A stretch of 64,000 bases of DNA from Stratiolaelaps scimitus (Eukaryota > Arthropoda > Arachnida > Mesostigmata > Laelapidae): assembly GCA_019614645.1 (NCBI GenBank), contig JABWDB010000005.1, positions 15,675,001 to 15,739,000 of the forward strand, written 5' to 3'. Positions 1-13,929 of the stretch are shown one piece after another. The notes beneath the pieces were generated by a model that searched no databases, had not been told where the DNA came from, and worked only from the letters and a program-made list of their open reading frames with translations. The position numbers and the translations under genes were made by a program. How positions within the stretch are numbered: the first letter of the stretch is position 1; every line of letters starts with the position of its first letter.

Positions 1-1160
1 CGACTTTTGCTCATGAGGGGACCGCTTGAGCGAGTGCATCAAGTTAGTGTTCAGCAGCAGTGTAAACGCGGCAATCCATACAACATGTAATAACAACAAG
101 ATCATACTCTACGTACATATATATATATATATCATAGTCTGGTACTCCGCTCACTGAAGTACCCCCGACAACCATCGTATCGAGAAATGCTAAACTTCTT
201 TTTATGTCCTGACAATCATACATGTGAGCATATTGATCCATTATTAATGACGCTGCACCAATTCCCCCCAGTAGTAACGATGACAAGCGTTTTGTCTCAA
301 GAGACGAAAACTATTACAGCTCACTTAAAAGCCTAACCCTTGAACCGTATCTCATTTGCGTACGATGTGCCTTCTCTACAAACTTCGGATATTGTCCTAA
401 TTCCAACCGCCTAGCGCACCCAGTTCAACCTCGGCAAATGCCCATATCGCTAAGGAGAACTGAGAACCACGTCAATTATACAGTATCGAGATAGTCATTC
501 GTCGTAAATCAGCCGTTGAAAGATAACATGTGCTCTGCTATGGTAGGCTGCACACCATGACACGACCTGTGCGACAGCGGTGACATTGCTACTGCTTGGG
601 ATAATGATGGCTCTTTTTGAATTCGTTCTAGCGAGGCTGATCAAGTGGTCGTTCGAAATTCTAGATCACAATGTGGAAGTGCCTCGTCACGATATAGCCG
701 ACATTGGTTGGTAGCAGTAGCCGCCAACGGCGGCGTCCGCCCACGTGAGCCTGACGAGTAAACAAAAACTAACCGGCGGACCCTGCCGCCGAGCAAAAGA
801 CTGAATTCGACTGTGGAAGATTGACTCCTGCGGTGGCGGAGTCCCCAGCAATTATCTTGTCTCTCGTTTTCGTTACGTTTCTGTTTGACGAAGCGAGCCG
901 CCGCTCCTGTCACTGTGGCGACACCAAGGTCATGGGCGAAGTCGGCCAGGCGCGGGTCGCTATCAAATAGGACTAATATCGATTGGCTGACCAAGATTTG
1001 CATCTACTCGTATGTGAAAGCCTAGAAAAGGCTCTGTGGTATTTAGTTCACGTTTGAATATTGTACGAGTTTATCTAGGGAGTGGACGACGGTGCGTTCC
1101 CTCGAAACTCGGGTTGTTGTTTCCCTGACGCTTACCGTGTCAGCCGCGATTGTAATTTAG

Positions 1161-1168
1161 TATATATG

Positions 1169-1215
<47 letters not shown>
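1161..1215. repeat. (TA)n microsatellite
   Basis: Alternating TA with three TG interruptions at the left end. Confidence 0.95.
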
Positions 1216-1218
<3 letters not shown>

Positions 1219-1950
1219 ATGAATAGATAGATAGAGACTCTAAACTATGATATATGCAATACGTATGTAAATGCCTCCGTGCGTATCAGGGATGGCATTC
1301 TCAATGATAAGTATGACTGTATCAAATAATTATAATGAACTAATTCGTAACTGCGAATCTGCATACAAACAAACATAAATATTCTGTACTGAGTACAAGG
1401 TATCTCTCACAAAGCATTTAGTGTATTTCTTTTGAACCTTCGAGCACTGCCTACTAATAATATTAGGTCAAAGGAACGCATCACCACCATAATTTCGCTC
1501 AGCAGCTGGGCGCAAAGTTCTTTAATCGATATCGAGAAGAAGAATTAAACGTCTAAGAGGTTGATTGATTTACCCTCTCATAATGCTGAATACGTCGATT
1601 TACTAGTCGAGACCCAGTACGTACCGTACTATTGTATATGTAGCATTAGGAGCTAGCCGATGTCTCGGGTCAGTTGATTCTTCAGCGTCAGTTGATTTTC
1701 GTATGAGCTAGTCACAATTCGCTCCCCGCTATCAGGTCACTTACAAACATGAACTGAATATCGCATAATACATAGTCGTCGTCGAAATGAGCATCATTTC
1801 ACCCTTCGCGAGAATCGTTGGCCCATGAATTCAACATTCCCTGATAGCATTCCATGATACTATGGGGTCTGACCACCACATTCGTTCAAGCAGTTCCGCC
1901 CTGCAGTTTTGGTTCCGTTGCACACGAAGCGATACCCGCGTGACTGAATT

Positions 1951-1975
1951 GCACACGCACACACACACACACACA
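1951..1975. repeat. (CA)n microsatellite
   Basis: CA dinucleotides with one CG interruption. Confidence 0.9.
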
Positions 1976-4900
1976 TAAGGAATCTATTATATCACTGGTC
2001 GACGTGCTGAAAAACGAATCCCCGCCCGCATCACAGAATGACCAAGTCACCGCCATGAAGTAGACGTGTTTCAATAATTTCTCGAATTTAAGACTTACGA
2101 CCTGCCACGACACGCCACCACGCACTATCGTCTCATCTTGCGGCGTATGTTCGTGCACACACCTCCCGCCGTCGCGGCCACAGCCACTGACTAGCATCGT
2201 CCCGCTATGAGCGTAGCAGTAACAACCGCAACTGTAGACGTATGATCGTTGCGATCGTCCACGAAGATTTCACCTCGCCCCTTCGGAAACACCGGAAGTA
2301 TTTGCATACGAAAGATGCCATCGTTGTGGCCGATGTCGCTACCGTATACCGATGTCCACCTCGGTACCCGCTGTCCGTCGCTCCTGATCGTCAATCACTC
2401 GTCCCACTCATCATCCGTCAAAAGCAAAATCTTCGACGAAAAAATCCCCCGACGACGGATGAGCAAGCAAGAAAGTGGGCAAAAAAAAAAAATTAGAAAA
2501 CAAAGAACAGGCAATGCGCAAAGTTTCAATGCTGTCAACGAAAACGATGCAGTGCGTAGCGATGTGTTGATATGAGAGTATCCGTGTGTGGTCCGCGCAT
2601 GTGTGGGTGTGTGTTGGTCGTTGAAACTGTGCCAGTTGCGGTCCAGTAAACCAAGACGAGACGAGAAGCCCTGCCAGCTGACGAAAGCGTCCGGGATGTC
2701 TACAAAATAAGACCGATAGTTGATGTGACACATCGGCTGGTAATAGCCGATACTTTCGTGCTCTTCGTATCTCGATCTTTTTCCCCACGTCTCGTTGCAT
2801 ACCATATCTCCAATATATATATATATATTATCATCGTATAGCTTTGTGGTCAACGGCAAAGTTTCGCCGATTGTCGCGGCAGCGCCGCCGGCCGCAGCGC
2901 CATCATATAATCGAACAAGCGTAGGCAGCTTATCCTGGAGGACTCGGCTCAGCACCGTTTTGCTTCATTGACCCCCCCAGCTAAAGCAATGACTTTTTTT
3001 TGCCCACTAGAAAACCTCTCTCGTGGTCCCCTGACAGCTGCAACAGGGAGAGAGAGAGGTTTTGTTCTTCGTGATCTTTTCCTCCCCTTCAGCCGGAGAT
3101 TTTCCTCTGTTTCCATGCTCCAACATACACGTGTGCGTTTGTGCGTGTGTGTGTGTTGTGATTTGTTTTAGCGCGAAAAACAATATTGGCTTATGTGTTC
3201 ATATGTTTCCCTTAGACGAATACCCCAACTGTATTAGGAACTCGACTGTGCGGCTTAAGGTTTGCTATCAACGTTTATATCGCGTAATCAACTTGTTTAT
3301 CTCGTTCTCCCTGTTTCGCTCCCGCTCTTGCTGTGGCGGATACGATCATAATCGTTGAGCAAATTCGACTTCTGTCAATATTGGCGGATATTTTGATTTT
3401 TGGGGGAAGATTTCTTCGCGGCGGAAGAACTCGATTTGAGCCAGTGTCCTGCCTCCAGCATCTGAAAGTCTGTTTAGACATTTACTGGAATCCCAGTCCC
3501 AACGTTGCATAAATGTGTGTACATTCTACAGGGGCAAACGAGTCCCAGCCGCCATTCAAGTGAGCCAACATGGCATAAACACGATAGGGCGGATGTTTGT
3601 GACGGAAGTCGTCTCTTCGACATATCGACAACGAGCATGGGCGATGCGTAAATGCGGATCTTCGATATTAAGCACGGCATAAGATAATGACGCACAGGAA
3701 AAACGACTTCCGTTCGTTGCAGTAACCGAAAAGTGGCTGAGGCCAGAATTAGGCTCTCAGAAAACGCATCTGTTGCAATGCATTGCCGTTGATTGCTGGT
3801 TATTTCCCGACTTATATTACGAATTCCTTAGTTATTCGTATGCGGTGTTCGCCATATACGTAGACAAGACAGAGCGCAACGTTCAACTATGTATTTATGT
3901 AGGTCGTTTATACGTCGTTTGTTTCTAAATAGGGACATTTCTCATATTTGCAGCTAGGACTTGTTCTCAAAGGGGCAACATGAATATTTCCACGGATTAA
4001 AATAATATATTATATCAGCCGCACTCTGGGCACTCGCCACGCTACGGATATATAATGCAATGATTGAGCATCGTCATAGCTTGTCGCCTTCACCCGAATA
4101 TTGATTGAAAAATCTTCCTACCTAGCCTTATATAATAGTCTAGCCTAAATCATCATCGCGTTGTCGTCCATTGAATACGACTACACTAGCCAGATCGCTC
4201 CCATGGTAGGCACATGTCAACAACGTTCCCATTGCGCTTCCAACGATTACAACTGCTCTACAAGCACAGAGCAGAGAATGTTCTCCGGCCATCGAGACAG
4301 CATCAAGACATTTTGATAATGGCGAACAACAGCAACAATAACAACGACAACAACAACAACAGAAACACTTCTAATACCTTCTTTTTCGTGTGTCACCGCG
4401 AATTCGTTTCGTGGAGGCTTTGTTGTCGTAGCCGGCGGAGCTAGCAGCGTTCCAAGTCATTTCATCTCGTCTGGGCCCTTGTCTGCAGGGGTCCCGCCCC
4501 CGGTCGCGCCCCCGGTGCTCTCGGTGACGCCACCCGTTCACCATAATTTTCATTTCCAGTCTTCTTGTTCGTCGGCATTACATGATTGATCTGCTGCATC
4601 ATATGGCTGATCCAGATGGCCAAATGAACAGTCACATCGACTGACTCATCCGCAGACCCCATCAAGACGGTGGTTACGGGTAGACGCCTTCAGCGGAACT
4701 TCCGCTCGAACATTTCGGCTTCAAGCTGCTCGACTGAAAAGCTGTTGCCGTTGATCCCCACCTACCATTGCCCGCGCTATCATTATCCGCGTGGTTCCTC
4801 CAACGCCTCTCGACGCGATGGTAATTCGCTGTGTTTTCAATCATGATGTCGTCGTTTTTCTCCTTGATTATTCAACTGCTCGAATTGCATCGATCCCACA

Positions 4901-5149
4901 CAAGCAGTGGTGGTGATCGGGAGGACCGTCGGCCAGTACCCCACAAACATATGTGTCTCCCTACGCAAACGCAGGCTGATGAGCCACGCTAACGGATGAG
5001 TTGTTGTGGCTCGCTGATATCCTTTCATGCGGAGTTCTTCGCTAGTTCGAAATCATCAATGCCTAGAGCATATTACATGGATTGTTGCTATAGGTTACAC
5101 CATGGCATTAACCTAATGCTTTTGTGCTGACTCTTATTCGACGTTGCAC

Positions 5150-5290
5150 ATTCGACGTTTATGGTATTGCTTTTGCATTGCTTCGAGAGACGAATGCAAA
5201 CGTGCAGCGATGGGAATCGAACCGGTGTACCTACGGGTCTCCTCCGATAAGGCGCACATGAGTGGACCACCAGGGCCACGCCGGGCCCCA
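5150..5290 (-). mobile_element. tRNA-derived SINE copy B
   Basis: On the minus strand the sequence has a Pol III B box, GGTTCGATTCC (plus-strand 5213-5223). Its flanks, GTGCGCCTT before and GCTGCACGTTTGCATT after, recur at 11.6 kb on the other strand with roughly 80% identity by eye. An A-box-like TGGCCCTGGTGG lies upstream of the B box. No closed tRNA cloverleaf can be drawn, so it is a repeat and not a tRNA gene. Confidence 0.6.
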
Positions 5291-6087
5291 CACCACGCCG
5301 TTCACCAGAGGCGTGTGCGGCTATGTTGTTTGCATTACGCCGTTTTTATACGACTGTTTGTTTCAATACCGACAAATGGCTGTTCTCTCAGTCGGAATAC
5401 AGAGTGAAGAGGCGCACCTTGTACATCTCTCTGTTGCGTAACCGCGTTGCGGCCAACCGCAAGAACTTCCCGATAGTCTTTGTGATGACATCCTAGATTC
5501 TATTGCACTTACTTAAATACTCGTTGCTCGCTTAAGCTTGAGCATTTAGCGGGCCACATAGGTGAAAACTAGTTTCCAAGGAACTGATAGAAGCAATAAG
5601 AAAACCTCTTGTGAAAAGGCTCGTTCCCACCCTACCCACTGAGCATGTTCTATTTGATTCCATGTATTGGCTGCATGACTCTGTGATTGTTTGATGGTCG
5701 TCGCCAATCTCGTCACTGGTGCTGTCGGTTGAGTAGCTGGTTTTCGGGCACACCGCCACACCATTGTACACCTGGTTCCCACCAGCGTCGCTCACCATCT
5801 CGTGACAACGAACGCAACGGCAGTATCAGCGTCGACTTGGGCAACACAGCAACATTATGACAACAGCGCGGTTACCAACGATGACGCTGACCATGACCAG
5901 CCGAAAGGGAGGCCACTTTCGCAAAAAGTCCAACGAACAGCGAAGGAAAGAAAGGAAGAAAAAAGTATAGAAAAAAACATCCCTGTTAACTGCTTCAACC
6001 GGGGGCTCTTCAACGTCCAGTTGGACGTGGTGGACACTACGGCCGGCTGCTCTGTCTCGTGCACTGACACCGTCTCTCAAAGGCGCG

Positions 6088-6111
6088 CACACACACACAC
6101 ACACACACACA
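6088..6111. repeat. (CA)n microsatellite
   Basis: Twelve uninterrupted CA units after a GCGC stretch. Confidence 0.95.
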
Positions 6112-8596
6112 GTAGACCTTGGCCATACTATTATAGACAGTAGAGGAAAGAATTGCTGCAGCAGAGCAGTACAAGTAGCTGAAGTGGTAGCTACCGAGGG
6201 AGGTGGGGGGATGGACGATCCGGCACGTCTTGGAGGGAAACACGCTTCGTCGGACGGTCGAACGAATTAACGAGCGAATGGACACCGGCGGTGCATGAGC
6301 ACGCGCCCGTTTGCTGAATCCTGCCAAGCGAGAGAAGAGGACGAAACAATAAAGGGCCCAGCCACGGCGAAGCCGTCGACGACAAGAACAACATTGAGAG
6401 AGCAAAGGGAGGCCAAATAGAAGATACGAACAGAAAGTGGGATATACTACAAGGCTATGTGTCCCCGTATCGTTCGGGCCGAGGAACTAGAAGGGAGGGC
6501 TGGACAAAGCCAGCAGGTCCAGCACTCGTACGACTGCGGCTATCGATCGTGGCCCCATCCCTCTGGCCGAGATTTGGTGGCCCTCAGAACCCGTCCGTTG
6601 TGCCTATTCTGAGACCGACCGGCTCGGGAAGCGCGGTACAATTTATCGCTGACGTGGAGAGTAGACGCCTTTGATGCCACTCGCCATCAGAAAAGATGAA
6701 CAGGGACGGAGGGCACACATAATAGAAGAGTTGAATAGAGGAAGCAATGCCGATTCTTTCGGTGTTTTTATGTGGTGTCATTTGTGGAATGATTTCGCCA
6801 ACAATCGGTTAATGAGCTGTTACAGCCGAGTTCAGATTATCACCATCATGGTCCCCTCTTGTGAAGGTGGACGAATAAATCAATTAGCAAGAAGCAATAG
6901 GCAGAGACATGCTGACACCGAGCAAATCTCTGTAGATATATTCTATATATATATATATATACATATATAGTTTACACCTGCTCGCAGATAGTTATGTAAT
7001 GAATCAAGGCGGTAATAGCACTCTGTATGGAGGTTAGTAGAGGCAGTGGTAACGCCTGCAGCAGCAACAACAACAAAACTAGTAAACAACAGTAGTGACA
7101 AGTGGTTTTGTTGTGGACGCGTTGTCTGTGTATTTCTATCGTTCTCTACACTTGGTACCCTTGATCGACTTCCAGCTACTCATGGTCGTGATCTTCGCCT
7201 TCGTCCTGAGTTTTCCACAGCTACCCTAATATGTGAACCCATGTTAAAGATCCATTGTACAGCTTCGAAGTCACGATTCGAAATCTTGACAAGATAGCCC
7301 TTCCGCTATCCTGCACCGGTGAGAGACTGCCCCCCAAAGAGAAAGCACTCGCGCGTGTATTCTGCTCATTGACGCCAAAACGAAAATGATCACGAAGCAC
7401 TCGATGCTACAAGAAACAGTAGCAGGAGCAGCTTGTTGATGGTGCTACCGGTGCCAAGGGACCGTCAGTATTGTGCGACCGTTATAGGGCACAGGAGAGG
7501 TGGCTGTTTGGCGTAAGACCTTGTCGGTTTCAGCCGCGTTGTCTTCTACACAAGGATCGACACCGCTTATTCCTGCCGAGTATTAATAATCATAACAATA
7601 ATGATGACAATGAACACCACGAATGACCAACGACCATCAACTTCACAACATCCCTAGCAAACTGTTGTCGGCGGCATCTCGTGACATCGATCTGTTTCTC
7701 GCGTTGTTGACAACAAACATGAGGCCACCAACATGCTCGTGTCGCTAGTTCTGGTGCCGTCAAGAGAAGGCAACCGCGAAGGGTCAATAGGGTAGCGTCA
7801 GCAAAACTTCACAATACGTTCTACGTTTGAAGAATCCCAAACTTGAGCTGAAACGGGTGAACGCGGGGGAAACGCGCCCAGGCGCTCTCAAATGCCATCG
7901 ACGAAGGAGCGTATTGATGTCTGCCTCGTCCGTGCCTCGTCCGTGGGTACTAATAAACTAAAGTAAATTTCCCTGCCCGACTCATAGTAGTCAACATCTA
8001 ACATCCACGAGACTGCTATCATCCGCGAGTACTAACTCAGTATAGCCAGCTCACGTTCATTCTAGCCTAGGCCCGAGTAGGAGGTACAAACTGGCCTAGT
8101 CCAACGATAATTTTGGCGGAGGCCTATTTTTGCTCAGCCTATTGTTGTAGTGTGCTCACCCAACGAACGACCGAACGTTCAGAAGTCATCTGATTGAGTG
8201 GGCGACCGCTGTTGAGCGACTTCTCTATTCGCTGAGTCCCTCCTGTCCACAGCTTCAGAGACACCACCCTTTTCTCGCGGATGGACGAGCGTTGATTTTG
8301 CTCTGAGAGAGAGAGCTGGCTTTTGTGCCGCCACAGACATCGGCATGCTTTTATTTTCATTTTGGTGCGTCCCGGAAATTGGCAGCCGTCGTGCCAGGCG
8401 AAAATTGCCCGTCGCTCGCCGTCGGTGATTCGTAAACAATTGTGTTATCTTTTCAGAAGAAAAAGGCCAATAACCACTCATGTAGGACAATGCTTGGCCG
8501 CTTTTGCTGTTTCGTTCTGCCGCGAAGCGAAGATCCGATCTATCTCTGTCTATTGTAAACATCGCTATGATTCCGTCAGTCGGGAGAGACACATTA

Positions 8597-8614
8597 ATAA
8601 TAATAATAATAATT
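8597..8614. repeat. (AAT)n microsatellite
   Basis: Uninterrupted AAT units; an (ATT)n counterpart lies about 100 bp downstream (8708-8728). Confidence 0.85.
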
Positions 8615-10239
8615 ATCATCAATAATAACAACGGTAACAGCACAGTATTAGCTAAGGGGCAGATCGGGAGCGCGCTGGCTCCAGAGAAAGCATGGCTATC
8701 AATTTATCTATTATTATTATTATTATTCTATATTTCATGCGTCCCAAAGTGGACCCACTCTACATACAATCTCGTTTATCGACGATACGGAACGAACCGA
8801 CTCAACTTTGTGGGCGCACAGACGCCTGCGTGCGTTCACCCTTCCGTAGTGAAAACCTTCGACGACCATAAATTATATTGCTCCGTCGGCATGTGCGCGT
8901 TTGCGAGTCAATGGCGTTAGCCACGTGGGAATGAATAGCTGCTTCATACATCTCGATATTTCGAAGCGGGTAGAGTGCACGAACGGCAAACAGCTCGAGG
9001 GCTATAAAAATGACGATGAAAATCTGTAAAGCAGTGAAAGAGGACGATCCAGAAAGAAATTTCCCCACAAAGAAGAATACCAGATCGGTATTGGTCAATA
9101 GCAATCGAATAACCGCCTACCTACGCCATTACAACTCAATGTTATCGAATCTCCATATAACGGTGTGCGCCCCCTGGTTTCGACACTTCATAGTAACATG
9201 CCATCTCACCTCTCCCTCTCTCTCTCGCGCGCGCTTTATTACACAGTTAATTCAAAACGGGATTCTCTTAACGACAACTTTTTCCTCATTTATTGCCAAA
9301 CAACATGGCCGAAGGGGAAATTAGTCTCACCAGAGGGCGTTCCGTTGCACATTGTGATTGTCCTTCGCGTGACAAGATTACTCATTTGTGTTTCATCGGT
9401 ATCAGTCAGCCAACAAAGGGTGGTATCAGCAGACGGCAAAATCCTACTGACGAATCATGTTCAAGCGAAGCATGGAACGTTGAGTTCGTACTGTGTCACC
9501 TTTTCCCCCCATGGTAACCAACACGAAATCGCTCACAACTGGTTACAACGAATGAGGTAGGTTTCAGGTGACCGATTGATGTCCTGATGTTCATTTTGCG
9601 CATCTGTTATCATTATTATTATTATTATTATGATTATCATAGATGCAAAACCAATGATGTGCGAGTCGGTGAAATGTCACGATCACTCTACAGATCTGTG
9701 TCAACATATGTAGCAGTGTGATTCGCGTTACAATTCACAATGAATCAAACTTGACAGTCATCCATGAATAGTCATTGATCGTTACGGTTAGGATTTACTG
9801 ATTTGTCAAAATATTCTCACCTTATTATCATTTGTTACCTGATTGGGACCTTCCATATGTTATGTGATATGATTATTAGATAGTTCATGCGCCGCTGTTT
9901 CGATAGCACTGCCGTCAGGTGTGTTTGTTGCATTACGCTGAGCGTGGGTGAGCGTCGACGCGTCCGTATAAAAACGGTCTAACCGGTGTAGTTATGACGG
10001 GGCGAGCTGGAGGACATTGAAGAAATAACGGACGTTTTTATTTAGCCATTTGTTCGCAGTGTTGCCCTGCCAGTTTCAGCGACGCTGCTTTCAACGCCGC
10101 TCGAAAACGTGAGATGTGGCTTCTTGTTGAAATGTGGCTACTAATCATCAAATTAGATTCGTGGCAAGTAATGGCCCCTGTGTGGTATTAGCCGTTAGAA
10201 TTATTAGTTAGTCAGTCATGCGGTTTTCTTTTGCATCCG

Positions 10240-10262
10240 ATTCTCTCTCTCTCTCTCTCTCT
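10240..10262. repeat. (CT)n microsatellite
   Basis: Pure CT run. Confidence 0.9.
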
Positions 10263-10674
10263 CCATAACACCCACAGTAGCTATTTCTCGGTAGCATTTG
10301 GTCGAGAATTTCAAAATTAACGGGCCGAATATGCGGCGGATACCGCTGTCTTGCTGGGGATAATTTCGTTCTCAATTAATGGCCAGCTGATGATCCAATC
10401 CGCTCGTTCCATGCAAATTGAAGGGGGGCTTGAAGAAGAACTCGGTTAAATCGACGCCGACGAAAACCTATGGCGAAAATACGATAAGTCCAGCTGCGCC
10501 AGCGACGGTAAGCTCGCTGGCCGAGCCGGTGAGCGAGCAAGCAAGCAACCAAGCTACGGGTGCGTTGATCGTTGCTTCTCCTGCCGTTCATCTACCACCA
10601 CCATACGCCTACTTCGTCTTTCGTCACATCTATTCATCCATGGGCTTTTACCGTTTCGCTGTTACAATAATCGC

Positions 10675-10675
<1 letters not shown>

Positions 10676-10713
<38 letters not shown>
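10676..10713. repeat. (ATT)n microsatellite
   Basis: About twelve uninterrupted ATT units, the longest such array in the window. Confidence 0.95.
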
Positions 10714-11604
10714 CTATTTTGATTATGATGACTGCTCATAATCTTCACTAGTCGTTTGGACATGAGCGGCGTGTGGCGCAATCGGTGGCAACTTAACCGT
10801 AACAACCCAGCTTATTCAGCGCTCGATTAGTATATCATCATCATCATATGGTATGTGTTTTTTGTTGCTATAATTGCCGAGTAATGGATGGAGGGTGATT
10901 TCAAGCAGGCCGACATGCTGCGGGTGTAAAGATATCGAGCAGTAGTGTGATGATGATGGGATGAAGGTCCGGGGATGCGCGGATGGGGGGGAGAAGACAT
11001 TGATGAGTAGAGCGCATCTGGGAAATCCTGAGTAATTATTATATCCGAGAATTAGCATTCATTAATGAGGTAGCGCTGAGTGATTGGCTGGTGTTGTTCT
11101 CACATTTAGTTATTGCTGCAAAATGGCTTCCGTCGCACTACCCACAAGGGTAGGAGCAGAAAGCTCTAATTTTGTTCAGTAATATGGAAATAGCCGAAGC
11201 TTAGGTAATGTTGTGTTTCGTAGACTCGACGTGCGAGGTAATTATATATATATATATAAAACTACTTGAGGACCTTCCTGAGATTGCTGCCAGTAACCGC
11301 AGTGTGCAAGTTTTACGGTCATAGCCTTCATTCTCCCTATATGACACATTCGGAAACTTCGATTGCAAACCTGCAGGTACCAGTGGAGTAACACAAAATA
11401 AGGGAAGGGGTAGCAGAGCAATCTTGAGGTGGTGGTTCATGTACGTGATGAGATCGGAGCTTGGCGAATGTTCTCGCTATCGCAAGCAGTTGCTAACTTG
11501 TCGATCTGCTGCTGTGCTGACAGGGAGAGAGGTTAATGACTAACGCTCGCCGGCAACAATCATTCTACTTGATTGTCGGCGCAGTTATAATAACGCACAG
11601 ATGT

Positions 11605-11780
11605 CGAACCCGGGGGTGTGATGCATTCGTGTGCGCCTTGCAATCGGAGTAGACGGACGTAGGTGCACGGGTTCGATCCCCACCGTTGCACATTTGCATT
11701 TAAAGGGGTTGTCCGTCTTATGAAGCAATTCGTAAATTGTTGGCTGAGCGTCAGCCCGGATTAAAGAAGAAAAGAGCATA
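11605..11780 (+). mobile_element. tRNA-derived SINE copy A
   Basis: It carries B box GGTTCGATCCC at 11670-11680, with GTGTGCGCCTT before it and GTTGCACATTTGCATTT after it. The homologous block at 5.15-5.29 kb lies in the opposite orientation. After the tRNA-like head comes a non-tRNA body ending in an A/G-rich stretch near 11765-11780. Two diverged copies within 7 kb point to a dispersed family. Confidence 0.6.
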
Positions 11781-12151
11781 GCGATATCTTAAGACAAATA
11801 GAAAAATGTTAAAAACACTTACATTAGCTCAATATAAAAATAGACACTGCAGCACATATATATATCCTTACTCGCTTTTGCGTCCATACCTTCATTGAAC
11901 CACACAATCTTTACGGTTCGTGTTTTGTTTTCTATTCCTCCCTGAGCTATTCGAGTCGCTTTCCCGTTAAGGTCACGTATTTCAACCGCAGCGGCCATTG
12001 GGCGAGATGATGATACTCCAATGACAAGGAATGACTCACGACTACCTCAAGTAACAAACAAACAAAGCTGAGCCGATATAGGCTTTCATGTTTGCTGCGG
12101 CGACCGTTTGGATGGCGCCGCCACAAGTGTTCTCTCATCACCGCAAATACG

Positions 12152-12197
<46 letters not shown>

Positions 12198-12198
12198 A
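12152..12198. repeat. (TA)n microsatellite with ATGTATA ends
   Basis: The TA array has ATGTATATATACAT at the left and ATGTATA at the right, so it is partly self-complementary. Confidence 0.9.
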
Positions 12199-13863
12199 GA
12201 CATAACCCACTGAGCAAAGGAGAGACCAGCATCAGCAACCAGATCAATATTGACATGTTTCACGGTGACCGTAGTAACATCTAGCGCTCACAATGAGTAA
12301 TCAATAATTCTCTCGTTCGAAGAACAACCAAACAACGATGTGTAACACGAAATGTTATTATATACTGCGAATAACCGCTCGAATGACCTATCCACCTACT
12401 GACGGAGCGAAGTGAGCCCCTCTACGGAATACGCCTCATTGCTTGTGGTACCGGGCAGTGACAACAACTCAGGTTCATTCAGCGTTGCCGGTAGATTGAT
12501 TCTCTGTTTGTTGTTGCTGCTGTTGTTGCTGCCGCCACGACGACCGTGGTCTTTTGTTCTCATTTGTTTGTTCAACGATGAACACTTGACCAGCTGGCGA
12601 CCACAGGGCACAGCAGCTCGATAGTACCTCCACTGCCACGAAGGGACAGCCGGAAGTCAGCTGATTGGTTGGGTATACGCTTCGTGTACAGCAACCAACG
12701 AAACGGGGAGGTTGGCGGTGGCTGAAGAGAAGGGAAAAGATGTGACGCATATCATCATCCTTATGATCATCAGATGAACTTCATCACTAACAGGAGCGGT
12801 GCGGTACACTAATTCAGCGATGGGGAGTCTTTGAGAGCGGAGAGCGAGAGTATGTGTGCGTTGCTCCGTGTGCGACCGTCTGAGGTTTACGTGAATCTTA
12901 TCAGTCTGCGAACGCGAGAAATGGCAGTTCTTTGCGTTGGCCGCATGCGCAAGCAACTCGAGGTTTACTCCGACGGGCTGATCGGTAGCGTTTCGAGATC
13001 ACCGCAATGAGCGAAAGAGAAGAGGGATGGTAGATTTGATTGTTGAGTTGCCACTATAGACATATATATATGTATATATCTATATGTCCATCGTGCCATG
13101 TTTCGCCGCACAATGAGTCGGAGATGCCTGTGGTTTTGCTGGCAGTGTCCGTATTTGCTGCTGTGGCGCCGCTGACGGACTACACCTCTCTCTATTTTCT
13201 ATCTCTCTCGTTTTATACCGCAGGGCTGCTGTGTGCTAATTGCCTAACTCCCCTGACCTACGTCGCAGAACGTTGGTGATCCGCAAGTGATCGCTGTACC
13301 CAGCCAGCCTGTACCCTCTACTCATTGCGCTGATGGGGTTTGCATTTACACCTCGTCGATGTTAGAGGATAGGAGACGCACCCTTGGATTGTGTACATAG
13401 TCGCGCGTGCTGCTGCTTGTGGATAGCGTAACGTAGATTCCGGAAGGTTTTCTCGTTCTAAACCCCGGCAAGGAAGAAGATCGTACTGTCAGCGTGCGCT
13501 AATCGTGAGGATTGCAAAGCAAACTGTGCAAGCGTAGGTCTTAGCTTCTAGGACAAGTAGTAACCCCCTAAAGATCGGACGGAATCATCCCTTCTAATTC
13601 TCAGAAGACAGAACAGTAACAAGAAGCACGCGTATACCAAATCAAGTAAGCTGTTATAATATATAAATACCCATCAACTCGGCAATCGTGAACACCGCCG
13701 CCGCCAGCTTTCGCAATCTGAACTCAACTCCTCCATATGTAACATACACTATTGGCCCTTGCAATTCCTGAGCTCAACTAGTCGGCCTCCTTCACCCATT
13801 GGGGCCAGTCTATAAATGCACTTTCTATGACGGGCCTCAAACCCTAAATGTTCTTGTATTACA

Positions 13864-13866
<3 letters not shown>

Positions 13867-13909
<43 letters not shown>

Positions 13910-13929
13910 TATATACAATATATATATAC
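13867..13929. repeat. (TA)n microsatellite
   Basis: 63 bp of TA with two short interruptions; self-complementary. Confidence 0.95.

Noticed and set aside
641..1003. 120-residue minus-strand open frame with a partly protein-like start
   Set aside because: About 50 residues look plausible, but there is no recognisable family, no clear splice borders and no neighbouring exon.
2395..2955. 186-residue minus-strand open frame
   Set aside because: It runs through a (TA)n tract, has no family motif, and has overlapping open frames on both strands.
11605..11700. True tRNA gene
   Set aside because: The B box is good but no acceptor stem or anticodon arm closes, and the block is repeated at 5.2 kb; a SINE fits better.
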